A stretch of 64,000 nt of DNA from an uncultured Treponema sp. (GCA_947167745.1 CAMVJE010000006.1:1-64000); one strand, 5' to 3'; counted from the stretch's first letter, positions 26,868 to 36,238 are shown. A program made the numbers and translations. Notes: generated from the letters alone by a model not told the origin.

Positions 26868-26898
26868 TTGACAAGCGAAGAAAAAAGTATGCTATAAT
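26868..26898 (+). promoter_or_regulatory. promoter of the flavodoxin-like gene
   Basis: TTGACA (26868-26873) and TATAAT (26893-26898), with a TG two bases before the -10, are separated by 19 bases. A CAGGAG ribosome site and ATG 26927 follow. Confidence 0.65.
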
Positions 26899-26926
26899 AA
26901 AAATAAATAATTTTCAGGAGTAAAAG

Positions 26927-27508
26927 ATGAAAGTCATTCTTTTTAACGGAAGCCGGAACGAAAAAGGCAGCACATACACAGCATTGAATCTCGTAGCTGA
27001 GGAACTTGGCAAAAACGGAATTGAAGCCGAAATTTTCTGGGTTGGAGGCCGGGCTCTAACAGGCGAAATTGACGTCCTTGTGGATGAAGCAATCGAAAAG
27101 ATTCAGAATGCGGACGGTCTTGTTCTTGGTTCACCGGTCTATTACGCTTCTCCCAGCGGTGAGCTTATCGCATTTTTGGATAGATTTTACTGGAAGGGCG
27201 AGAAATTTCTGCGCTTTAAGCCTGCCGCTGCTATTACGGTAGCCCGTCGTGCCGGAACCACAGCCTGTCTTGATGTCATCAACAAATACATCACTTATGC
27301 TCAGCAGCCGGTGATTACTTCACGCTATTGGAACATGGTTCACGGTTCAAACGGCGCCGATGTGCTTCAGGACGAAGAGGGAATCCAAATCATGCGCACA
27401 CTCGCACGCAATATGGCATGGATTTTAAAGAGTATTGAGGCTGGAAAGCAGGCCGGAGTAGCCCAGCCTGAAGCCGAAAAGAAAATCTTTACGAATTTTA
27501 TCCGCTAG
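26927..27508 (+). CDS. flavodoxin-fold NAD(P)H-dependent FMN reductase family protein
   Basis: 193 residues with the flavodoxin-like FMN phosphate-binding start FNGSRNEKGSTYTALNLVAE and the flavin loop GSPVYYASPSGELIAFLDR. Such proteins reduce flavins, quinones or metals, or act in iron-sulfur repair; substrate unknown. It is convergent with the OhrR-type regulator gene, with only two bases between stops, and may share a redox theme with that operon. Confidence 0.88.
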   Translation: MKVILFNGSRNEKGSTYTALNLVAEELGKNGIEAEIFWVGGRALTGEIDVLVDEAIEKIQNADGLVLGSPVYYASPSGELIAFLDRFYWKGEKFLRFKPAAAITVARRAGTTACLDVINKYITYAQQPVITSRYWNMVHGSNGADVLQDEEGIQIMRTLARNMAWILKSIEAGKQAGVAQPEAEKKIFTNFIR

Positions 27509-27510
27509 TT

Positions 27511-27936
27511 TTAGCCGATAATCTTGTATAAAATTTTGTAAAGTACCTGAGCGTCTTCAGGTGAAATATTCATGCACTTTCCCATCTCTTCTGGTACGGA
27601 AAGTGCTTTTTCTTTAAGGGCTTCTCCTTCAGGGGTGATTGTAATCGTTACTACCCGCTCGTCATTTTTGTCACGCACTCGTTTTACAAATCCCTTTTCT
27701 TCCATTGATTTGAGAAGGGGTGAGAGAGTTCCAGTGTCAAGATAGAGGCAACTGCTTATTTCGCCGACTTTGAGGGATTTATGCTCCCACATAACCATCA
27801 TCACAATGTACTGGGTATAAGTGAGGTTAAGATTTTTTAGAATCGGAGTGTACTTCCGCATGATTTCGCGTGATGCTGCATAAAGTGGGAAGCAGAGCTG
27901 GTTTTTAAGTTTAAGTGAATCGTAATTCTTTTCCAT
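27511..27936 (-). CDS. ohrR: MarR-family organic-peroxide sensor, OhrR type
   Basis: 141-residue winged-helix repressor. The N-terminus KLKNQLCFPLYAASREI closely resembles Bacillus OhrR and contains the reactive cysteine at C15; the following TYTQYIVMMVMWEH matches the part holding the redox-sensing tyrosines. The wing is in VKRVRDKNDERVVTITIT. It is the last gene of an operon beginning with a glutathione peroxidase. Two palindromes resembling OhrR operators sit on that operon's promoter, so it probably represses its own operon until oxidised by peroxides. Confidence 0.88.
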   Translation of the reverse strand: MEKNYDSLKLKNQLCFPLYAASREIMRKYTPILKNLNLTYTQYIVMMVMWEHKSLKVGEISSCLYLDTGTLSPLLKSMEEKGFVKRVRDKNDERVVTITITPEGEALKEKALSVPEEMGKCMNISPEDAQVLYKILYKIIG

Positions 27937-27952
27937 AAGTAAAATCCTGTGT

Positions 27953-29068
27953 CTAGTCGCTTATATCAAAATCAAACTGAACTTGAACATCGTAGTCGGG
28001 GAATGCTTCCCGTACATCACTTACAACATGGTCGTACATTACCTTCATGTTGGGTGAATCGAAGGAAACTACAATATCGAACCGCATGATTTTTGCCACC
28101 TCATCAACAAAGAATCCGTGCATCTGAAGAATATCCTTGTGTTCGTGTACGATTTTTGACACTTTCGAGCGGATTTCTGCGGCTGAATTCTGTTTTGTGT
28201 TCACGCTGTAAATTCCCACGGCCGCCATTGCCACATTGTGCTTTTCGTAAACAGCTGAACTGATTTTTCGCGCCACGGTGTCAATTTTGTCGGCAGTCCA
28301 GGTATCCGGCACTTCGATGTGGATTGAGCCGATGTGCTTGTCTGGCCCGTAATTGTTGAGAACGAGGTCAAAAGAACCGCGGATTTCCGGATCTACCGAA
28401 ACGACTGTTTTTTTGATTGCGTGGGCAATCTGTGCGTCAATTCGCTCGCCCAAAATTTTGCTCAATGTTTCCCGCAAAGTCTCAATGCCGGATTTTATGA
28501 TTGCAAAAGAGATTATGACACCTAAATATGCTTCGAGGGAAAGGCCGAAAATCAAGAAAACAGCCGCCGCTACAAGCGTTGATGCTGAAATTATTGAATC
28601 CATAAGGGCATCCTGACCGCTTGCCACAAGGGAATCAGAATTCACTTTTTTGCCGGTACGCTTAACGAAAAGACCCAGTAAAATCTTTACGATAACGGCA
28701 GAGCTTACGATGATTAGAGCCGACTTTGTGTAGTCAGGCGTGCTTGGCTCAATGATTTTTTTGACCGACTCAATGAGAGAAGTAATACCTGCATACAAAA
28801 TGATGACTGCAATCACCAGTGCCGAAAGGTATTCTGCCCGGCCGTGACCAAAGGGATGTTTTTTGTCGGCGGGCTTACCAGCCAGCTTTGTTCCGATGAT
28901 TGTCACCACGGAAGAAAGCGCATCGGTAAGGTTGTTCACCGCATCCAAAACGATGGCGATTGAATGAGATAGAAGGCCAACAAGTGCCTTGAATGAAGCA
29001 AGTGCAATGTTGGCTATAATTCCTAAAATACTTGTGCGGACGATTATTTTTTCGCGGTTAAGGTTCAT
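27953..29068 (-). CDS. cation diffusion facilitator family transporter
   Basis: 371-residue divalent-metal exporter. Six membrane segments fall in ~12-200, with the TM2 motif SIAIVLDAVNNLTDALSS carrying the metal-site Asp/Asn, the interface KKHPFGHGRAEYLSALVIA, and the TM5 motif GQDALMDSIIS. The C-terminal ~150 residues are an extended cytoplasmic dimerisation domain. Metal specificity (Zn, Fe or Mn) is not clear. Its place in a peroxide-controlled operon favours a metal-homeostasis role under oxidative stress, which is inference. Confidence 0.9.
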   Translation of the reverse strand: MNLNREKIIVRTSILGIIANIALASFKALVGLLSHSIAIVLDAVNNLTDALSSVVTIIGTKLAGKPADKKHPFGHGRAEYLSALVIAVIILYAGITSLIESVKKIIEPSTPDYTKSALIIVSSAVIVKILLGLFVKRTGKKVNSDSLVASGQDALMDSIISASTLVAAAVFLIFGLSLEAYLGVIISFAIIKSGIETLRETLSKILGERIDAQIAHAIKKTVVSVDPEIRGSFDLVLNNYGPDKHIGSIHIEVPDTWTADKIDTVARKISSAVYEKHNVAMAAVGIYSVNTKQNSAAEIRSKVSKIVHEHKDILQMHGFFVDEVAKIMRFDIVVSFDSPNMKVMYDHVVSDVREAFPDYDVQVQFDFDISD

Positions 29069-29075
29069 GCTATTA

Positions 29076-29999
29076 CTATACTGTTTTCTTTAAATTTCGG
29101 ATATAGTCAACTGCACTTAATCCTGCAAGACCGCCCTCATAGACTGCCTTGCATACCTGTAAAAGCCCTCCGTTTGCGTTTCCGCAGGAGAAGATTCCCG
29201 GCGCGTTCGTTGCCATTTTTTCGTTTGCGGCGATTGAGTCTCCGTTGAGCATGAGACCGAGCTTTTTCGCAAAGTCGGCGGCTCCTGCGCTTCCCAGGGC
29301 GACAAATACGCCGTCTAATGCCAGGCTTTCTCCGTCAGCGAATGTTACGCCGCCGACTTTTGTGCCTTCTCCGTTTGGAATGACTTTTGTGACTTTTCTT
29401 GTATCGATTTTGATTTTACTGGCAATCGATGAATCCCCGGCAATCGCTGTCTTGACTTCGCTTTCGTCTTTTCCGTCAGTGAGAATGGTGACACTCTCAG
29501 CGATGTGAGCGAGATGGCTTGCCTCTGCCACGGCAAAAGTTCCGTTTCCGATGACGGCCACATTTTTTTTGCGGTAGAAGAATCCGTCGCAAACCGCACA
29601 GTAAGAAACGCCCTTCCCTTCAAAATCAATGATGCCTTCGATAGCAGGACGGAGTTTTTTGTTTCCTGTGGCGAGAATGATTGCAGGTGCGCTCAATTCC
29701 TTCCCGCCTGCTTTGACACAATACTGAGTCTGAGGCGGGGGAGCGAGAAGCTCTATGTGAGTGACTTCGGCCTGAATCACTTCGACTCCCAGATTCTTTG
29801 CCTGAGCGATTCCGTTGGCGTACAAATCGGGGCCGGTGATTCCTTCGGGGAAACCGTAGTAATTGTCGATTTTGTGGGCTTTTTCCAGCTGGCTTTCACC
29901 AGAATAAATGACGGCCACATTCAAATTCGCCCTTTTTGCATAAAGGCTCGCCGAGATTCCGGCCGGTCCCGCTCCGATTATGATGATGTCATAGCTCAT
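29076..29999 (-). CDS. thioredoxin reductase-like flavoprotein
   Basis: 307 residues. FAD-binding GAGPAG motif at the N-terminus, redox-active C134-A-V-C137 in SYCAVCDGFFY, a second nucleotide-binding segment VAVIGNGTFAVAEA, and the C-terminal FAD motif APGIFSCGNANGG. This is the low-Mr thioredoxin reductase layout, although the NADPH motif is GNGTFA rather than the usual GGGDSA, so the electron donor could differ. Its start overlaps the acetyltransferase stop by four bases in the peroxidase operon and it could feed thiol reductant to the peroxidase. Confidence 0.88.
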   Translation of the reverse strand: MSYDIIIIGAGPAGISASLYAKRANLNVAVIYSGESQLEKAHKIDNYYGFPEGITGPDLYANGIAQAKNLGVEVIQAEVTHIELLAPPPQTQYCVKAGGKELSAPAIILATGNKKLRPAIEGIIDFEGKGVSYCAVCDGFFYRKKNVAVIGNGTFAVAEASHLAHIAESVTILTDGKDESEVKTAIAGDSSIASKIKIDTRKVTKVIPNGEGTKVGGVTFADGESLALDGVFVALGSAGAADFAKKLGLMLNGDSIAANEKMATNAPGIFSCGNANGGLLQVCKAVYEGGLAGLSAVDYIRNLKKTV

Positions 30000-30607
30000 A
30001 TTGTGCTCTCCTTAAAAACACTGTCTCTTTCCGTGATTTCCCGAATTGCCCGGCATGGATTCCCCATGGCGAGTGTATTGGGCGGAATATCTCTTGTTAC
30101 TACGCTTCCTGCCCCGATGACTGAGCCTTCACCAATCGTAACGCCACCACAGATTGTCACATTGCCGGCAATCCAGCAGTTTGAGCCGATTGAGATAGGC
30201 TTTGCGTATTCTTTATCGGTGATAACGCCGTCTTTTCTCTCGAACTGGTTGCGTTCCTGCCAGCGTAGAGGATGGACTGGTGTTAAAATCGAAACATTGG
30301 GGCCAAAAAACACATTGTCTCCGATGGTGACCTGTGCGCAGTCCACGCAGGTGAAATTGAAATTTGCGTAACAGTTTTCGCCAAATCTGGTGAAAAATCC
30401 ATAGTCAAATTGAACTGGCCCTTGCAAAGTCAGATTTTGACCATGGTTGGGAACCAGCTCCCCGATTATTTTCAGGCGATTTTCGTCTGTCTCATCGAGC
30501 GTATTGTAGACTCTGCTCAGCCGATGAGCTTTTTGTCGGAGTGAAATCAATTCATCCACATTTGGGTCGTACAATTCGCCAGTAAGCATTTTTTCTTTTT
30601 CTGTCAT
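29996..30607 (-). CDS. sugar O-acetyltransferase (LacA/Maa type)
   Basis: 203-residue left-handed beta-helix acetyltransferase. The N-terminal MLTGELYDPNVDELISLR matches the maltose/galactoside acetyltransferase cap, and hexapeptide repeats run through IGSNCWIAGNVTICGGVTIG with catalytic His probable in VSILTPVHPL. It acetylates a sugar or thiol-bearing acceptor using acetyl-CoA. Presence among redox genes hints that a low-molecular-weight thiol or sugar acceptor is possible, but this is speculation. Confidence 0.85.
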   Translation of the reverse strand: MTEKEKMLTGELYDPNVDELISLRQKAHRLSRVYNTLDETDENRLKIIGELVPNHGQNLTLQGPVQFDYGFFTRFGENCYANFNFTCVDCAQVTIGDNVFFGPNVSILTPVHPLRWQERNQFERKDGVITDKEYAKPISIGSNCWIAGNVTICGGVTIGEGSVIGAGSVVTRDIPPNTLAMGNPCRAIREITERDSVFKESTI

Positions 30608-30624
30608 AAATCTGTGGATATATC

Positions 30625-31164
30625 CTACAGCAATGATGCGATTTTGTCGTCGATTTTCTTTGGTTCAACCGTTGATTCAAAACGCTCAACGACATTTCCT
30701 TCGCGGTCTACGAGGAACTTCGTGAAATTCCATTTGATGTTGGCATTGTTTTTGAAGTCAGGGTCAATCTTTCCCACGACAGCGTTCATGAGCGCTCCTT
30801 TGACTCCGGTAAAACCTGCAAATCCCTTCTGGCTCTTAAGGAATGTGTAGAGAGGGATTTCGTTCTCGCCGTTGACCTCGATTTTCTTGAAATTGTCAAA
30901 GCTGGTCTTGTATTTCATCTGGCAGAACTCGTGGATTTCATCGTCGTCGCCCGGTGCCTGATGACCGAACTGGTCGCAGGGAAAGTCGAGGATTTCCAGC
31001 CCCTTTTCGTGATATTTCTGATAAAGTTCTTCAAGTCCTTTGTACTGGGGGGTAAAGCCGCAGCCTGTAGCCGTGTTGACGATGAGCAGAACCTTGCCCT
31101 TGAATGATTCCATTGAAACTTCGTTACCTTTTCTGTCCAAAACCTTGTAATCGTAAATTGCCAT
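30625..31164 (-). CDS. glutathione peroxidase-family protein (Cys type)
   Basis: 179-residue thiol peroxidase of the GPx fold. The peroxidatic residue is Cys35 in NTATGCGFTPQY (a cysteine codon, not a selenocysteine UGA). The Gln in FGHQ and the Trp-Asn pair in KWNFTKF complete the active site; C63 and C81 are candidates for the resolving Cys, suggesting thioredoxin as reductant, in line with the thioredoxin reductase-like gene downstream. It is the first gene of the operon controlled by the promoter at 31234-31262. Confidence 0.9.
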   Translation of the reverse strand: MAIYDYKVLDRKGNEVSMESFKGKVLLIVNTATGCGFTPQYKGLEELYQKYHEKGLEILDFPCDQFGHQAPGDDDEIHEFCQMKYKTSFDNFKKIEVNGENEIPLYTFLKSQKGFAGFTGVKGALMNAVVGKIDPDFKNNANIKWNFTKFLVDREGNVVERFESTVEPKKIDDKIASLL

Positions 31165-31205
31165 AATGTTCTCCTTGCGGCTGCCCGCTATTAAATCCAG
31201 TGATA

Positions 31206-31225
31206 TTAAGTTGCATACAACTTAA
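31206..31225. promoter_or_regulatory. OhrR-type operator 1
   Basis: Inverted repeat TTAAGTTG-CATA-CAACTTAA with perfect eight-base arms. It lies just after the predicted transcription start of the peroxidase operon and resembles the AT-rich palindromes bound by OhrR proteins. Confidence 0.7.
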
Positions 31226-31233
31226 CTGTATAA

Positions 31234-31262
31234 AATATATTGTATTCAACTTAATTTGTCAA
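31234..31262 (-). promoter_or_regulatory. promoter of the peroxidase-ohrR operon
   Basis: On the minus strand, TTGACA (31262-31257), 17-base spacer, TATATT (31239-31234). The spacer contains half of a second operator, so repressor and polymerase sites overlap. Confidence 0.75.
31240..31254. promoter_or_regulatory. OhrR-type operator 2 (half-conserved)
   Basis: TTGTATTCAACTTAA reproduces the core TTG-N4-CAA and one full arm of operator 1. Its centre is 29 bases from that of operator 1, and it fills the promoter spacer. Confidence 0.6.
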
Positions 31263-31287
31263 TGGAAATTCTTTTTTTTAACGGAAT

Positions 31288-33525
31288 TTACATTCTTTTT
31301 GAAGAAGAACTGTTGTACGCGCTAAGGGTAATGGCTGTACTACCTGCTGTTCCACCGTCAGAAACTAAAGCATCGAAATATGAAGTTCCGCCAGCTATAG
31401 CTCCTGAAGTCAAACTTGGAGTTGAAGAGGCAGATACAATCAGGCCGCTTCCATATCCGCTTGTGCTTGCTGGTGTTTTGAATGTGTAAGTTCTCTCTCC
31501 AACTGTAAGGCCATAAATTGTGTTTGCTGACCAGCTTGAAGATGAATAGCAGGCCTGACTGAGTGAAGAACCGTCTTCAATCGGTCCGAGTGCAATGACT
31601 ATGCCTCCGCTAATATACACTTTGTAACCGCCTTCGGTGTTTGCATCAAGAGATTTTTCTGGTGTTGAAGAGCCGATTGCATAGACAAGTCCGCCTTCAA
31701 TGTAGAGATTGCCGTTTGTGTCCAGTCCGTCGTTGTTTGGAGCGTAAGCGCAGACATAGCCACCACTGATAGTGAAATGAGAACTTGCATTTATACCGTC
31801 ATCAGATGCACTGTAGCCGTATACTTCGCCACCGGAAATCGTAATCGTGCTTTTTGATTCAATGGCTTCGTGGTTGCTGCTGCTTGCATATAATTTTCCG
31901 CCGCTTACAGAGATTGAGCCAGTTATTTTAACGCCCTTTGCTGATGCGCTTGCTGAGCTTGATGAAGAAGAGCTGCCAGGCCACATACTTCCATTGGAAG
32001 AGCTGGAAGAGCCAAGGTTTGAGCCACTGACTTTTACATTTACTGAACCGGCTGATTGAGTGTAAGTGCCGTCCGCTTTTATGCCCTTGCCACCGTTTCC
32101 ACTGTTAGTGCCAGTGATTGTACCGCCTGTGATTACAATGTTTCCGTCTGCTTTAAGACATGAAGGAGCCGTATAGTCGCCTTCGCTGGAATCATAAACA
32201 CCATTTGCTGATGTGGTGATAGTGAGGCTTCCTCCTGAAATCTCAATGTTGCCGTCGGAATTGACTCCGCTCCAGGGTGCTGTGATTATTGTAGTTCCGC
32301 CTGAAATTGTGATTGAATCGCCGTCGATTCCCTGAGGTGAGAAAGAGACTGTTTCACTTGTGCTTACGCCGTCAGCATCATAATAACTTGCAGAAGTGTC
32401 CAGAAGTTTTGAGGCAGGGCTTTTTACGCTGATTGTATTTGTTCCGCCTGAGATTATTACGACAGGTGATGTGATTCCCTTGCCATAGTTTGTTTCAAAA
32501 TTAAGATTTCCGCCGCTGATGTTTACAAAACTATTTGAATAAGTTTCATCGTCTGTATTAATTCCGTGGGCCTTGTGGTTTGCTGAGGAAGATACAAGTC
32601 CTGTTCCGCTAAAGTCGATTGAACCTCCCTTTACATAAACTCCGCAATCACCATAGAGTCCTGATTTTCCGCTGGAAATGAGTGTGTAGTCGCCACTTTC
32701 GATTGTAAGGATTGACTTTGAAGCAATACAGTTTTTGTAACTCTGAGTAATTTTGAGCGAGCCGTTTCCACTGATTGTCATGTCACCTTTTGCATAAAGA
32801 GTGCCTTTTGAGTCTGAGCCGTTGTTTTCGACACTGTTTGAAAGTGTACAGTTGGCTGTTTCGCCGTCTTCATCTGTGTAAGTTGAGCCGCTTGTTTCAG
32901 AATATTCTTCGCCGTAGCCTGTAGCGAATTTTCTGCCGTCAGTGAGAATATTCTCTGTTCCGTCTGACAAGAATACTGAAACTGCTCCTTTTTTTGTCAT
33001 TGCTATACAGGGAAAGTTTGATGAAGTAATTGAAACGCCGTTTAGGTAAAGACCTGTTTCATATTTTTTTGCAGTCTGAATATTTACGCCGCCACTTGTC
33101 ATCGTGCCGGAAAGATATACAGCAGTCTTTTTTTTGACATCCGAAAGGTCGATTCTGATAAGACCGGTACTGCTGCCATTGTAGATTGTGAAGTATACCT
33201 TATCGCCAGTGTCTAGCACGGATTCAGCTTCTGAGGAAGATGCGGCAGTTTTAATGTTTTCCCATGTGCTTCCGTCTGCGCTATATTTTCCTGAAACATC
33301 AATATAAATTGCCTGTTCAGAAGTATAATTTGCGCCACTGGACGATGAAATTTCAGTTGATATAGGAACTGTTGAATTTTCCGAATTATCCGTGTTTGCA
33401 GAAGTTCCTGAACTTACTGAAGCTGTTGAATTTGCTGCTGAAAGTCCGGAATCATCATTGACTACACAAGCCGTCATACAGGTGACAGAAAGCATAACTG
33501 ACAGAATATTTTTCACAATTTTCAT
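31288..33525 (-). CDS. beta-helix lipoprotein, carbohydrate-binding (Cthe_2159-like)
   Basis: 745 residues from ATG 33525, which follows a GAGGTG site. A lipobox ending at C20 (VTCMTAC) marks a lipoprotein. The rest is a repetitive right-handed beta-helix with many ISGG/SGGxxxI turns, as in the carbohydrate-binding domain family of Clostridium thermocellum Cthe_2159, which binds acidic pectic polymers. A Ser/Gly-rich insert (GSNLGSSSSSNGS and beyond) lies near residue 510. Probably surface-exposed polysaccharide binding, fitting the pectinase genes at 57-60 kb; the link is inference. Confidence 0.82.
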   Translation of the reverse strand: MKIVKNILSVMLSVTCMTACVVNDDSGLSAANSTASVSSGTSANTDNSENSTVPISTEISSSSGANYTSEQAIYIDVSGKYSADGSTWENIKTAASSSEAESVLDTGDKVYFTIYNGSSTGLIRIDLSDVKKKTAVYLSGTMTSGGVNIQTAKKYETGLYLNGVSITSSNFPCIAMTKKGAVSVFLSDGTENILTDGRKFATGYGEEYSETSGSTYTDEDGETANCTLSNSVENNGSDSKGTLYAKGDMTISGNGSLKITQSYKNCIASKSILTIESGDYTLISSGKSGLYGDCGVYVKGGSIDFSGTGLVSSSANHKAHGINTDDETYSNSFVNISGGNLNFETNYGKGITSPVVIISGGTNTISVKSPASKLLDTSASYYDADGVSTSETVSFSPQGIDGDSITISGGTTIITAPWSGVNSDGNIEISGGSLTITTSANGVYDSSEGDYTAPSCLKADGNIVITGGTITGTNSGNGGKGIKADGTYTQSAGSVNVKVSGSNLGSSSSSNGSMWPGSSSSSSSASASAKGVKITGSISVSGGKLYASSSNHEAIESKSTITISGGEVYGYSASDDGINASSHFTISGGYVCAYAPNNDGLDTNGNLYIEGGLVYAIGSSTPEKSLDANTEGGYKVYISGGIVIALGPIEDGSSLSQACYSSSSWSANTIYGLTVGERTYTFKTPASTSGYGSGLIVSASSTPSLTSGAIAGGTSYFDALVSDGGTAGSTAITLSAYNSSSSKRM

Positions 33526-33658
33526 GGATGCACCTCTTAGAAGCAATCATAGATTAGATTCCATTTTTTTTCGTTTAAAAATTCTGATTCTAAATAAGTT
33601 CTTAGCTTTCTCTTAACTCTCTATAATCTTTGCATTAATGAAGTTCGGACATGGTTCT

Positions 33659-33692
33659 GTAAAAAAAAGGCTGACCGGAAATATCGGCCAGC
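33659..33692 (-). terminator. intrinsic terminator after the DUF805 gene
   Basis: On the minus strand, arms GGCTG-gCCG and CGG-tCAGCC around ATATTT are followed by eight or more T residues, 10 bases after the DUF805 stop. Confidence 0.8.
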
Positions 33693-33702
33693 CCAAGATT
33701 TA

Positions 33703-34110
33703 TTAGTTTGCGCTTGATTCTTCGTTAGCAGGAGCAGGAGTGTCAGCGTTAGAGCTTGCTGGCTCACCCCATTCATTTGCGGGAACTGAAGCTGTCAGAG
33801 TGAATACAAGAGTGACAATCAAGCCAACAATTGGAACAAGATTAATCAAAATCCACCAGCCAGAGTGACCTGCATCGTGCAAACGGCGGATTGAAAGACC
33901 GAGGCTTGGAAGCAAAGTTCCGAGGCTCCACAAAAGCGATAGAAAACTCAAGCCTGTAGCTACAGTAATTGGATAGAGTACGAGAGAAACCAAAACATTG
34001 AAAAGAACAATCCACCAATACTCGCTGCGTGTTGAGCGACCTCCGAAATTGACATAGTTCGAGAAGAAGAGTTTTACTGCTTCACCGAAACCGACATACT
34101 TTGGACTCAT
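33703..34110 (-). CDS. DUF805 membrane protein
   Basis: 135-residue inner-membrane protein with the DUF805 features: N-terminal NFGGRSTRSEYWWIVLFN, RRLHDAGHSGWWIL, and three to four hydrophobic helices, then an acidic Ala/Glu/Pro-rich tail. Function of the family is unknown. A strong AAAGGAGG site precedes ATG 34110. It lies 25 bases downstream of the chemoreceptor gene on the same strand and is closed by a terminator. Confidence 0.88.
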   Translation of the reverse strand: MSPKYVGFGEAVKLFFSNYVNFGGRSTRSEYWWIVLFNVLVSLVLYPITVATGLSFLSLLWSLGTLLPSLGLSIRRLHDAGHSGWWILINLVPIVGLIVTLVFTLTASVPANEWGEPASSNADTPAPANEESSAN

Positions 34111-34135
34111 ATATGAATCCCTCCTTTAAATATTT

Positions 34136-36238
34136 TTAGACTTTGAATAAGTCTATTTGACCACCAATCTTGTCGATTGCGCCCTGAACCTGCCCTGAAA
34201 TATCAGCCAGAGCTGAACCTGTTTCATTGATTTTTCGTGCGCCGGTTGACATTTCATCCATGCTGTCCTTCATTTCGAGGGTAGCTGACTGCAAATGCTG
34301 TACTTCCTGAAGAATCAACTTGTTTCCATTTGACATTTCAACTGATGCTGCACGGACTTCCTGAGTGCTGTCATTCATTGTTTTAAGGGCACTGGTAATC
34401 TGCATTGAACCCTGATTCTGCTCTTCCATTGCAGCCTTAATCTGCATGACGAGCTGGTCAGTTTCCTGAATTTTCTGAGATACAACACCGAATGAGCGGC
34501 TTGATTCATTTGATGCGGCAACGACTTCACCAATCTGTTCTTTGATTTTGTTAAGTTGTTCGCCGATTGTCTTTGACTGTGCCGAAGAAGTTTCTGAAAG
34601 CTTACGGATTTCATCTGCAACGACAGCAAAGCCCTTTCCTGCCTCGCCAGCGTGAGCCGCCTCAATTGCCGCATTCATAGCAAGCAAGTTTGTCTGCTCA
34701 GCGATGCTTGAAATTGCAGTGTTTGCATCCTGAAGCATTTCGCTCTGTGTTTCAATTTGCTGTATTCGCTCATTTACGTCGTTCTGCATTTTGAAGCCCA
34801 TGTTTGCGTTTGATTCAAGTTCCTCAAAAGAAGATGCCATTTTTTCGACTGAGTTATTGACTGAAGTGATGTTACCAATCATCTCTTCGACTGCGGCAGA
34901 AGCCTGTGTGACGCCAGACGACTGATTCTCAATCATCTGATTAAGTGAATCGATGTTTGCTGAAATCTCATCAACTGCGCCCGCCGTCTGCTGGACGCTC
35001 TGGTTTTGGGTGTTAATTTGGTGAGAAATGCTGTCGATGTTTGTGATGATATGACTGATTGCATTTGCTGTATCTTGAGTGCTTGCCGTCATATTCTGGC
35101 CGGAAATACTGAGTTCTTCCTTAGATTTTTTTGTTTCGCCGATAATCTGCTGCAATTTGTCGCAGAAAGCGTTGAAGTTGATAACCAAATCACCGATTTC
35201 GTCGAGAACTCGCAGGGTGACGCGTTTTGTTAAATCTGCCTCGCCTGTTGCCATTTCACGAAGCTGTTTTGTAACATTTTCGATTCGCCACATGAGCCAG
35301 TGAATGAAGCGGAAACTTATAAGCATGAGAATCAGGGCCAGAACAATTGCAACAGGTACAACAAATTTGATGGTCGTGTATTTAACTGCATTAATCTGCT
35401 CGAGTGATTTTGCTATGAAAAGCATACCCGTGATTTTGTCGTCATCATTTTTGAGCGGAGCATAGACCGAGAAATATTTTTTCCCCTGAATTGTATTTTC
35501 ACCCGTGTAGGTCTGCCCATTATTGAGAACTTGATCAAGAATAGTTGTATTTGCCAGCGTTGTTCCTACGACACCCGGCAATGAAGAGTCAATTCGGGTA
35601 TCGCCTGAGAAAATCGTACATTCAACGGCATATGCTGTTTTCATAAGATTGATAAAATCACCGTCAGTGAAGTCGTATGCGAAAACTGTTGTTCCGATTG
35701 TTCTGCCATTTTTTTTGAGCGGATAAGCGTAAACCTGGCAGAAGTTTGAATTGTATGTTTCGTAACCGTAACCGGCTGTTCCCTTTAAAGCCTGAGAAAC
35801 GGCATGAACTGAAGAAATATTCTGGCCTTCAGAAGGGCCATTTTCGCCGCTTGCAAGAATATGTCCGTCGCTGTCAGTAAAGGCGATGTAAGCATAATCC
35901 AATTCGCCGTTATAATAATTTATGACTGACTTTAATTTATTGATATCATTTTCGGAAACAGCATCGATAACATCTTCGCGGTCAGCTGTTGTTGAGGCAT
36001 AACCTTTTAAAGTGAGCAGCCAGTCGAGCATAACTCGCATTGCACCGTCTGCTGAGAAAACGAGCTGTTTTTCTGTTGCCTGAATTTGATTGCGGCTAAA
36101 AACTGTAAGACTGAGTGTTGTAACAATAACACTACTCACAACGATTACTGCGCCAATTAATGCAATAAGTTTTGTCTGGATTTGTATGTCTCGTGCGTTA
36201 GGATTTACAGGTTTGTTGTTTACAATTTTTCCAGCCAT
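34136..36238 (-). CDS. methyl-accepting chemotaxis protein
   Basis: 700-residue transmembrane chemoreceptor. TM1 at ~25-48; a periplasmic double-Cache-like ligand domain (~55-290, with LDYAYIAFTDSDGHILASGE); TM2 ~292-316; HAMP ~318-370; signalling domain ~420-690 with the conserved hairpin tip EQTNLLAMNAAIEAAHAGEA and FAVVADEIRKLSE. It would pass ligand signals to CheA/CheW and the periplasmic flagella. The ligand is unknown; Cache domains often bind small organic acids or amino acids. Confidence 0.95.
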   Translation of the reverse strand: MAGKIVNNKPVNPNARDIQIQTKLIALIGAVIVVSSVIVTTLSLTVFSRNQIQATEKQLVFSADGAMRVMLDWLLTLKGYASTTADREDVIDAVSENDINKLKSVINYYNGELDYAYIAFTDSDGHILASGENGPSEGQNISSVHAVSQALKGTAGYGYETYNSNFCQVYAYPLKKNGRTIGTTVFAYDFTDGDFINLMKTAYAVECTIFSGDTRIDSSLPGVVGTTLANTTILDQVLNNGQTYTGENTIQGKKYFSVYAPLKNDDDKITGMLFIAKSLEQINAVKYTTIKFVVPVAIVLALILMLISFRFIHWLMWRIENVTKQLREMATGEADLTKRVTLRVLDEIGDLVINFNAFCDKLQQIIGETKKSKEELSISGQNMTASTQDTANAISHIITNIDSISHQINTQNQSVQQTAGAVDEISANIDSLNQMIENQSSGVTQASAAVEEMIGNITSVNNSVEKMASSFEELESNANMGFKMQNDVNERIQQIETQSEMLQDANTAISSIAEQTNLLAMNAAIEAAHAGEAGKGFAVVADEIRKLSETSSAQSKTIGEQLNKIKEQIGEVVAASNESSRSFGVVSQKIQETDQLVMQIKAAMEEQNQGSMQITSALKTMNDSTQEVRAASVEMSNGNKLILQEVQHLQSATLEMKDSMDEMSTGARKINETGSALADISGQVQGAIDKIGGQIDLFKV

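Noticed and set aside
31165..31205. Selenocysteine insertion for the glutathione peroxidase
   Set aside because: The peroxidatic codon encodes Cys and the frame has no internal UGA.
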